DNA from: Gallionella sp.
Lineage (GTDB): Bacteria > Pseudomonadota > Gammaproteobacteria > Burkholderiales > Gallionellaceae
Reading direction: 5' to 3'
DNA: 10,363 nt
NCBI GenBank assembly: GCA_029850565.1
Contig: JARCRR010000109.1
Location: 1 to 10,363 of the forward strand
Below, piece after piece: positions 1-4,791 of this stretch; position 1 is the first letter of the stretch; every line of letters starts with the position of its first letter. A program made the translations under genes and the position numbers. Below the pieces are notes generated by a model that saw nothing but the letters and a program-made list of their open reading frames with translations, did no database searches and was not told the origin of the DNA.

Positions 1-267
1 CCCGGCTACCCCGCCTGCCCCGAGCACAGCGAGAAGGCTCCGCTTTTCGAGCTGCTGCAAGCACCCAATAACGCAGGCATCACGCTCACCGAAAACTTCG
101 CCATGCTGCCCACCGCAGCCGTGAGCGGCTTCTACTTCTCGCACCCGCAAGCGCAATACTTCGCCACGGGCAAAGTGGATAAGGATCAGGTGGTGGACTA
201 TGCCAAGCGCAAGGGCTGGACGGTGGAAGAGGCGGAGCGCTGGTTGGCACCGGTGTTGAGTTATTGA
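1..267 (+). CDS. metH: Cobalamin-dependent methionine synthase (MetH), C-terminal fragment
   Basis: Frame 1 is open from the first base to a TGA at 265-267, giving the last 88 residues of a protein that begins upstream of the window. The fragment reads PGYPACPEHSEK, then LTENFAMLPTAAVSGFYFSHP, then YFATGKVDKDQV and ends ERWLAPVLSY. This is the characteristic end of the MetH AdoMet-binding reactivation domain, where PGYPACP and SGFYFSHP are hallmark motifs. MetH transfers the methyl group of methyltetrahydrofolate to homocysteine through cobalamin; this domain supports reductive remethylation of oxidised cob(II)alamin with AdoMet. The protein is cytoplasmic. The next gene starts 10 nt downstream and could be co-transcribed, although its base composition differs. 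The identification is confident; the rest of the gene is not visible. Confidence 0.95.
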   Translation, partial: PGYPACPEHSEKAPLFELLQAPNNAGITLTENFAMLPTAAVSGFYFSHPQAQYFATGKVDKDQVVDYAKRKGWTVEEAERWLAPVLSY

Positions 268-276
268 GGAGTAGCT

Positions 277-717
277 ATGCTAGACGAAGAAACTCTTAAA
301 TTGCTTGTACCAGCAATAGTTGCAGTGCTTGGCTGGTTTGCTGCACATCAGTTTAACGCGCATCGAGACAGAGCCAATAAACAGCGTGATTTAAGAATTC
401 AGTTTTTGTTGGAGGCTTATCGTCGTTTGGAGGCAGCGGCAAACCGCCCAGAAGCTGGCAAAGAAGAACAAGATAAATTTGAATCTGCTCTGGCTGATAT
501 CCAATTGCTTGGAACGAAATCTCAAATTGAGGAGTTAATGGATTTTATTGAGGCGTGGCAAAGTTCAAAATCAGGTGGCGCTTCAATAAGTCCTCTCTTA
601 GAACTTCTGAGAAGTCATTTGCGAAACGAACTTAAGCTAGAAAAGAATATTCCACCAGTGAAACTTTTTCGATTTGAGAATCGCTTTCCAGAGCCTTCAA
701 AGCAACGTAACAAGTAA
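277..717 (+). CDS. Small N-terminally anchored hypothetical protein
   Basis: A 146-residue protein that I do not recognise. The ATG at 277 follows a GAGGAG-type ribosome binding site at about 266-271. Residues about 8-25 (LLVPAIVAVLGWFAAHQF) form one hydrophobic segment, followed by a basic stretch (HRDRANKQRDLR), which suggests an N-terminal anchor with a cytoplasmic body. The remainder is predicted mostly helical and charged, with heptad-like leucines, and ends in a polar tail (PEPSKQRNK). No catalytic motif is visible. The gene is clearly richer in A and T than the flanking metH and FKBP genes and uses codons such as TTA, AAA and TTT that its neighbours avoid, which suggests recent acquisition or weak selection. 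It could be a small accessory membrane protein; no function can be assigned. Confidence 0.75.
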   Translation: MLDEETLKLLVPAIVAVLGWFAAHQFNAHRDRANKQRDLRIQFLLEAYRRLEAAANRPEAGKEEQDKFESALADIQLLGTKSQIEELMDFIEAWQSSKSGGASISPLLELLRSHLRNELKLEKNIPPVKLFRFENRFPEPSKQRNK

Positions 718-749
718 TTTAAATAATCTATACAAAGGAAGTTTCTGAC

Positions 750-1337
750 ATGACCACCCTCATCAAAACCGACACCAAACTAGGCGAAGGCGCGGAAGCG
801 CAAGCCGGACAAACCGTCATCGTGCATTACACCGGCTGGCTGTTCGACGAGAACGCACCGGACAACAAGGGCGCGAAGTTCGACAGTTCGCTCGACCGCA
901 ACGATCCGTTCGATTTCCCGCTCGGCGCGGGGCATGTGATCCAAGGTTGGGACGTGGGTGTACAGGGCATGAAGGTGGGCGGTCAGCGTACGCTCATCAT
1001 CCCGGCAGAGATGGGTTACGGCGCGCAAGGTGCGGAAGCCAAGGCGGGTCACCATGTGACCGTGCATTACACCGGTTGGTTGTTTGACAAGAACGGACCG
1101 GAGAACAAGGGCAAGAAGTTCGACAGCTCGCGCGACCGCGACGAGCCGTTCGAATTCCCGCTCGGCAGGGGGCGCGTCATCCAAGGTTGGGACATCGGCG
1201 TGCAAGGTATGAAGGTGGGCGGATGGCGCACCTTGGTCATCCCGCCGGAGATGGGCTACGGCCGCCGCGGCGCGGGCGGCGTCATCCCGCCGAACGCGAC
1301 GCTGGTGTTCGATGTCGAGTTGCTGGGTGTGAACTAA
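750..1337 (+). CDS. FKBP-type peptidyl-prolyl cis-trans isomerase with internally duplicated, incomplete domains
   Basis: A 195-residue protein, about 80 residues longer than the usual single-domain bacterial FKBP of about 110-115 residues. The ATG at 750 follows AAAGGAAG at 734-741. FKBPs catalyse cis-trans isomerisation of Xaa-Pro bonds and often act as folding helpers; no signal peptide is visible, so it is probably cytoplasmic. Copy 1 carries Y27, F44-D45, F54/F56, V63-I64, W67 and Y90, the hydrophobic active-site set of the family. Copy 2 repeats them at Y107, F124-D125, F134/F136, V143-I144, W147 and Y170 and adds the terminal GVIPPNATLVFDVELL (about 177-192). Copy 1 lacks this last loop and strand; copy 2 lacks an own N-terminal strand. 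Whether both pockets fold is unknown. The same DNA is open on the reverse strand (780-1376), but that is a composition effect. Confidence 0.9.
   Translation: MTTLIKTDTKLGEGAEAQAGQTVIVHYTGWLFDENAPDNKGAKFDSSLDRNDPFDFPLGAGHVIQGWDVGVQGMKVGGQRTLIIPAEMGYGAQGAEAKAGHHVTVHYTGWLFDKNGPENKGKKFDSSRDRDEPFEFPLGRGRVIQGWDIGVQGMKVGGWRTLVIPPEMGYGRRGAGGVIPPNATLVFDVELLGVN
789..1268 (+). repeat. Two tandem 240-bp direct repeats inside the FKBP gene
   Basis: Unit 1 (789-1028) and unit 2 (1029-1268) each encode 80 residues; comparing residues 15-94 with 95-174 by eye gives 60 of 80 identical. The unit starts, and the position just after unit 2 (1269), all read GGYGCGG (ggcgcgg at 789, ggtgcgg at 1029, ggcgcgg at 1269), encoding Gly-Ala each time. 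This 7-bp microhomology is a natural crossover point: recombination between the start and end of an ancestral single domain would give exactly this arrangement. The copies have diverged at the protein level, so the event is not very recent. Confidence 0.85.
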
Positions 1338-1403
1338 GTCGTTCGCAGCCTGTTCCGGTTTTACCCGAAAATCCACGCATACGCCTCGTGTTCATTGACT
1401 CTG

Positions 1404-1434
1404 CCGCCCGGCTTGTTCGGGCGGTTTCGTTTTG
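1404..1434 (+). terminator. Rho-independent terminator after the FKBP gene
   Basis: A perfect 7-bp GC-rich stem, CCGCCCG (1404-1410) with CGGGCGG (1418-1424), closes a 7-nt loop (GCTTGTT) and is followed by TTTCGTTTT. It lies 66 nt after the FKBP stop and 49 nt before the gshA start, so it probably ends the metH-side transcript and insulates gshA. Confidence 0.85.
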
Positions 1435-1449
1435 TCTTACCGCATCAGA

Positions 1450-1455
1450 TAGAAT
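1450..1455 (+). promoter_or_regulatory. Possible -10 element for gshA
   Basis: TAGAAT matches TATAAT at five of six positions and lies between the terminator and the gshA ATG, where a promoter is needed. I see no good -35 at 16-18 nt spacing because that position falls in the T-run of the terminator. If real, transcription would begin near 1462 and leave a leader of about 20 nt. This is a weak call resting mostly on location. Confidence 0.3.
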
Positions 1456-1482
1456 GCTCACTCACCCATCCTTGAGCACATC

Positions 1483-2754
1483 ATGGTCCCGCATCTCACC
1501 ACCGCATTGAAAGGCCCGTTGCTGGAACTGGAGCGGCGCATCCTCACCGCACAACCGACCATCGAGCACTGGTTCCGCACCCAATGGCAGGAGCACACGC
1601 CGCCTATCTACAGTTCCGTCGATCTGCGCAACAGCGGCTTCAAACTGGCGCCGGTGGATACCAACCTGTTTCCCGGCGGCTTCAATAACCTCAACCCGGA
1701 GTTCCTGCCGCTGTGCGTACATGCGGTGCAAAGCACACTGGAGAAGGTCTGCCCCGAAGCGCGCGGGGTGTTGCTGATCCCGGAGAACCACACACGCAAC
1801 CAGTTCTACCTGCAGAACGTGGCACAGCTCGCGCACATGCTGCGCCAGGCCGGGTTGAAGGTGCGCATCGGCTCGCTGTTGCCGGAGATCACCGCACCCA
1901 CCACGTTGGAGCTGAACAACGGTAGCTCACTCACGCTGGAACCGCTGGAGCGCAGAGGCAACCGTCTCGGGGTGGATGGATTCGACCCCTGTGTGGTGCT
2001 GCTCAACAACGACCTGTCTGCCGGTGCGCCGGATATCCTGAAGAATCTGGAGCAGACCGTGCTGCCGCCGTTGGAGGCGGGCTGGTATGTGCGGCGCAAA
2101 TCCAAACATTTCGCGGCCTACCATCAAGTGGCCGATCAATTCGCCAAGCTGCTCTCCATCGACCCTTGGCTGATCGATCCCTATTTCGCCGTGTGCAATC
2201 AAGTCAATTTCCAAGATCGCGTGGGCGAAGAATGTCTCGCTGCGCAGGTGGATGTTGTGTTGCAACAGACGCGCGCCAAGTACGCCGAGTACGGCGTGAA
2301 GCACGATCCTTTCGTCATCGTCAAAGCCGATGCAGGCACTTACGGCATGGGCATCATGTCGGTGAAAGATGCGAGCGAAGTGCGCGACCTCAACCGCAAA
2401 CAGCGCAACAAGATGGCCGTCGTAAAAGAAGGCATGCAAGTCTCCGACGTGCTGGTGCAGGAAGGCGTGTATACCTTCGAGGATATGAACGGCGCGGTCG
2501 CCGAACCGGTGGTCTACATGATCGACCGTTATGTGGTCGGCGGTTTCTACCGTGTGCACACCGAGCGCGGCGTGGACGAGAACCTCAATGCGCCGGGCAT
2601 GCGCTTCGAGCCGCTGGCGTTCGAAGCCTGCTGCATCCTGCCCAATCCTGCGTGCGAACCGGACGATACGCCGAACCGCTTCTACGCCTACGGTGTGGTG
2701 GCAAGACTGGCGATGCTGGCCGCCTCTATCGAGTTGGAGGAACTAACAGCGTGA
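1483..2754 (+). CDS. gshA: Glutamate-cysteine ligase, proteobacterial GshA family
   Basis: A 423-residue cytoplasmic enzyme that makes gamma-glutamylcysteine from glutamate, cysteine and ATP, the first step of glutathione synthesis. It matches from memory the GshA family typified by Acidithiobacillus ferrooxidans and common in betaproteobacteria, which is unlike the E. coli GshA sequence family; the length fits. Recognisable stretches are SSVDLRNSGFKLAPVDTNLFPGGFNNL (split here by family at residues 44-70), LLIPENHTRN (97-106), the glycine-rich KADAGTYGMGIMSV (281-294), likely nucleotide binding, and VVGGFYRVHTERGVDENLN (351-369). The ATG at 1483 is the first good start after the terminator; its ribosome site is weak. 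The stop overlaps the apbE start in GTGA. The usual next gene in the pathway, gshB, is not adjacent. Confidence 0.9.
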   Translation: MVPHLTTALKGPLLELERRILTAQPTIEHWFRTQWQEHTPPIYSSVDLRNSGFKLAPVDTNLFPGGFNNLNPEFLPLCVHAVQSTLEKVCPEARGVLLIPENHTRNQFYLQNVAQLAHMLRQAGLKVRIGSLLPEITAPTTLELNNGSSLTLEPLERRGNRLGVDGFDPCVVLLNNDLSAGAPDILKNLEQTVLPPLEAGWYVRRKSKHFAAYHQVADQFAKLLSIDPWLIDPYFAVCNQVNFQDRVGEECLAAQVDVVLQQTRAKYAEYGVKHDPFVIVKADAGTYGMGIMSVKDASEVRDLNRKQRNKMAVVKEGMQVSDVLVQEGVYTFEDMNGAVAEPVVYMIDRYVVGGFYRVHTERGVDENLNAPGMRFEPLAFEACCILPNPACEPDDTPNRFYAYGVVARLAMLAASIELEELTA

Positions 2755-3923
2755 CCTCTGCCTTATCAATTGCCACTTCGTCATTCCGGCGTAGGCCGGA
2801 ATCCAGAGGGGTAAAACAAAATGCCTTATTTAATGACTGGATTCCGGCCTACGCCGGAATGACGGCTCTTTTTGTCTGCCTGTTGTCGCTTACAGGTTGC
2901 GGCAAAGAACCCCTCTATCAAGAGCAAGGCTATGTGTTCGGCACCTTGGTCGAGGTCACCGTGTATGGCGCAGAAGAAGCGCGTGCCAAACAAGGCGTGG
3001 CCGATACGATGCACGAATTCCAGCGTCTGCATGACTTGCTCCATGCCTGGAAACCTTCCGAATTGAGCGCACTGAATGAAGCTATCGCCCAAGGTAAGCG
3101 CAAGACGGTCACTCCGGAATTGGCCGAGATGCTCAAAGATGCCGCGCAACTGTCTGCGCAATCGGAGGGCATGTTCGATCCGGCCATCGGGGGATTGATA
3201 CAGGCTTGGGGCTTTCAAGCGGACGACTTCAAGGCGGTGCTGCCGGACGAAAAGAAGATCGCGGCGCTGGTGAAAGCGAAGCCGCAGATGAGCGATTTGT
3301 TGCTTTCCTCAAAGTGTTCCCTCACCCCCGGCCCTTCTCCCAGCGGGGGAGGGGAGTTTTGCATCAGCAGCAAGAATAGAAGCGTGAAGCTCGATCTCGG
3401 CGGTTACGCCAAAGGCTATGCACTCGACCGTGCGGCAGCCATCCTCAAGCAACAAGGCATCCATAATGCCCTCGTCAACATCGGCGGCAATGTGCTGGCG
3501 CTGGGTTCGCATGGGAAACGTCCGTGGCGCGTGGGCATCCAGCATCCGCGCAAGCCCGGCGCTTTAGCGACTTTGGAATTGCGCGACGGCGAAGCAGTCG
3601 GTACGTCGGGGGACTATCAACGCTATTTCGAAGTGGATGGAAAACGCTACTGCCACCTCATCGATCCGCGTAACGGACAGCCTGTACAAGACGTGCAGGC
3701 GGTCACCATCATCACACACGGTGCTCGCGCAGGTTTGTTGTCCGATGCCTCGTCCAAGCCCCTGTTCATCTCGGGCATCGGTGGATGGCGCGTGGCTGCG
3801 GATAAGATGCGGCTCGACGAAGCTCTGCTCATCGATGCCGCAGGCGTGGTGCACCTCACCGCCGCCATGCAGAAACGGCTAGAATTCACCGACAGCAAAA
3901 CCACTCGTACGCTAGCGCCATGA
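2751..3923 (+). CDS. apbE: ApbE-type FAD:protein FMN transferase lipoprotein with two in-frame repeat insertions
   Basis: ApbE proteins attach FMN covalently to Thr/Ser of redox partner proteins, using FAD, usually on the outer side of the inner membrane. Starting at GTG 2751 (SD GGAGG at 2736-2740; GTGA overlap with gshA) gives 390 residues. LSLTGC (45-50) is a lipobox with Cys50 as the lipidation site. Family motifs: FGTLVEVTVYG (63-73), FDPAIGGLIQAWGF (142-155), KLDLGGYAKGYALD (213-226), NIGGNV (243-248), TSGDYQRYF (285-293) and HLIDPRNGQP (302-311). In the metal site, usually D-x-[AGS]-x-T, this protein has SDASSK (331-336): Asp332 is present but the Thr is Lys336. Residues 10-38 and about 190-203 are encoded by two different dispersed repeats; without them the length would be near the usual 350. 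ATG 2859 is an alternative start but has no good SD and lies in a hairpin. Its flavinylation target is not visible. Activity is uncertain. Confidence 0.88.
   Translation: MTSALSIATSSFRRRPESRGVKQNALFNDWIPAYAGMTALFVCLLSLTGCGKEPLYQEQGYVFGTLVEVTVYGAEEARAKQGVADTMHEFQRLHDLLHAWKPSELSALNEAIAQGKRKTVTPELAEMLKDAAQLSAQSEGMFDPAIGGLIQAWGFQADDFKAVLPDEKKIAALVKAKPQMSDLLLSSKCSLTPGPSPSGGGEFCISSKNRSVKLDLGGYAKGYALDRAAAILKQQGIHNALVNIGGNVLALGSHGKRPWRVGIQHPRKPGALATLELRDGEAVGTSGDYQRYFEVDGKRYCHLIDPRNGQPVQDVQAVTIITHGARAGLLSDASSKPLFISGIGGWRVAADKMRLDEALLIDAAGVVHLTAAMQKRLEFTDSKTTRTLAP
2780..2863 (+). repeat. 84-nt palindromic dispersed-type element (perfect 27-bp inverted repeat) within apbE
   Basis: The left arm (2780-2806, beginning GTCATTCCGGCGTAGGCC) is the exact reverse complement of the right arm (2837-2863, ending CTACGCCGGAATGAC), with a 30-nt loop. 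Each arm itself holds an ATTCCGGC...GCCGGAAT inner palindrome. The sequence resembles the ATTCC(N)GGAAT repeats scattered through many proteobacterial genomes (dRS3-like in Neisseria), often translated as FRRRPESR...WIPAYAGMT. The 84 nt equal 28 codons, so the element is read through in frame. It sits in the signal peptide coding region of apbE. Confidence 0.9.
3319..3356 (+). repeat. Second dispersed-type repeat (LTPGPSP-coding) inside apbE
   Basis: A C-rich arm (CCCTCACCCCCGGCCC then TTCTCCC, 3319-3341) faces a G-rich arm (GGGGGAGGGGAG, 3345-3356). The core stem pairs CTTCTCCC (3334-3341) with GGGAGGGG (3347-3354) with two G-U pairs and a 5-nt loop. In frame it encodes SLTPGPSPSGGGEF, a peptide commonly produced by a dispersed intergenic repeat of Gram-negative bacteria. 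It interrupts the ApbE fold between the QMSDLLLSS strand and KLDLGGYAKG. Exact ends and any target duplication cannot be fixed from one copy. Confidence 0.7.
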
Positions 3924-4120
3924 GCAACGACGACCCGTTACAGCAGAACATCCGCCGCACCACTGCACATCACGCCTTGAAACAGGTGCGCACTTTGGTC
4001 GATGCGGCGAATGCCGAGGACGCATCCAAGGCACGCGCATTGCACTGGATGATGCGTTATGGCTGGATCGTGTTGTTGCTCATCGCCGCCTTGGTCGCGC
4101 GATTCATAGGAGTCATCTGA
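3920..4120 (+). CDS. Small single-pass membrane protein of unknown function
   Basis: A 66-residue protein that I cannot name. The ATG at 3920 overlaps the apbE stop (ATGA), and its own TGA overlaps the EIIA start (TGATG), so it is likely translated by coupling within the operon, which supports it as a real gene. Residues 1-45 are polar and helical, with basic and acidic residues and QNIRRTTAHHALKQVRTL near the start. Residues about 48-65 (GWIVLLLIAALVARFIGV) form one hydrophobic helix, giving a C-terminally anchored protein. No catalytic residues are evident. Its position beside the ApbE lipoprotein could mean a partner in a membrane redox complex, but this is inference from location alone. 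Confidence 0.75.
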   Translation: MSNDDPLQQNIRRTTAHHALKQVRTLVDAANAEDASKARALHWMMRYGWIVLLLIAALVARFIGVI

Positions 4121-4512
4121 TGGCCGGGATATTGATCGTTGCACACAACAGTCTGGGCGAGAGCCTGGCGGATTGCGTCGAACATGTGTTGGGCGAGATG
4201 CCGCCCTATCTGAAAGTGTTGTCAGTGTATGCGGACGACGACCCGCAACAGAAACTGGCGGAAGGACACAGGCTCGTCCAACAACTGGATAAGGGCAACG
4301 GCGTACTTATCCTGGCCGATATCTTCGGCGCCACGCCCAGCAATGTGGCGCGCCAACTGTGCAAAGAAGAACACATCATGGGCGTGGCCGGCGTGAATTT
4401 GCCGATGCTGCTGCGCGTCGTTTGCCATCCCAACAAGAACATGCCGGAGCTGGCACAGATCGCACTCGACGGTGGACGCGAGTGCATCGTGACCATGAAC
4501 CCGGACGACTAA
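4120..4512 (+). CDS. PTS system mannose-type EIIA component
   Basis: A 130-residue cytoplasmic phosphocarrier of the EIIA-Man family. The N-terminal GILIVAHNSLG places the phosphorylated histidine at His9, as in ManX-type EIIA domains; ADIFGATPSN (66-75) is the second family hallmark (usually DLFGGTPSN), and VAGVNLPML continues the fold. The SD AGGAG is at 4108-4112. The protein would receive phosphate from HPr, encoded next. No EIIB, EIIC or EIID is present here. In many proteobacteria such a lone EIIA with HPr and EI forms a regulatory rather than transporting PTS, so a signalling role is likely but inferred. Confidence 0.92.
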   Translation: MAGILIVAHNSLGESLADCVEHVLGEMPPYLKVLSVYADDDPQQKLAEGHRLVQQLDKGNGVLILADIFGATPSNVARQLCKEEHIMGVAGVNLPMLLRVVCHPNKNMPELAQIALDGGRECIVTMNPDD

Positions 4513-4521
4513 GGATCGAAG

Positions 4522-4791
4522 ATGCAGAATCAAGACGCGCTAATCATTAACAAACTCGGCTTGCACGCACGGGCGTCCGCCAAGCTCACTCAGCTCGCCT
4601 CGCAATATCCCTGCGAGGTGTGGATGTCGCGCAACGGCAAGCGCATCAACGCCAAGAGCATCATGGGTGTGATGATGCTGGCCGCCGCGAAAGGATCGAC
4701 CATCGCCATCGAGACCAACGGCGAACGCGAGGAAGAGGCGATGAGTGCGCTGGTTGCGTTGATCAACGACTATTTCGGAGAGGGCGAATGA
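4522..4791 (+). CDS. ptsH: Phosphocarrier protein HPr
   Basis: An 89-residue HPr, the usual length. KLGLHARAS puts the phosphorylated histidine at His15, and NAKSIMGVMMLAA places a serine at position 46, the regulatory site phosphorylated by HPr kinase where present. HPr passes phosphate from Enzyme I to EIIA. The SD AAGGA (4511-4515) overlaps the EIIA stop and lies 6 nt before the ATG. The gene ends in an ATGA overlap with ptsI. No hprK is visible, so Ser46 regulation cannot be judged here. Confidence 0.97.
   Translation: MQNQDALIINKLGLHARASAKLTQLASQYPCEVWMSRNGKRINAKSIMGVMMLAAAKGSTIAIETNGEREEEAMSALVALINDYFGEGE

Noticed and set aside
780..1376. Long reverse-strand open frame (198 codons) opposite the FKBP gene
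   Set aside because: It mirrors the duplicated GC-rich FKBP sequence, gives a low-complexity Arg/His/Ala-rich translation with no recognisable domain, and the forward strand encodes a clear FKBP.
2166..2750. N-terminal extension of the apbE frame back into gshA
   Set aside because: The upstream part is an Arg-rich out-of-frame reading of gshA. The GTG at 2751 has a good ribosome site and overlaps the gshA stop.
2780..2863. Palindromic arms as a CRISPR repeat pair or a transcription terminator
   Set aside because: Only two inverted (not direct) copies with one 30-nt spacer occur, no cas gene is present, and there is no T-run after the second arm; a dispersed palindromic element fits better.
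4620..4787. Longer Enzyme I beginning inside ptsH
   Set aside because: The extra residues are an out-of-frame reading of HPr; the ATG at 4788 gives the standard EI N-terminus and length.
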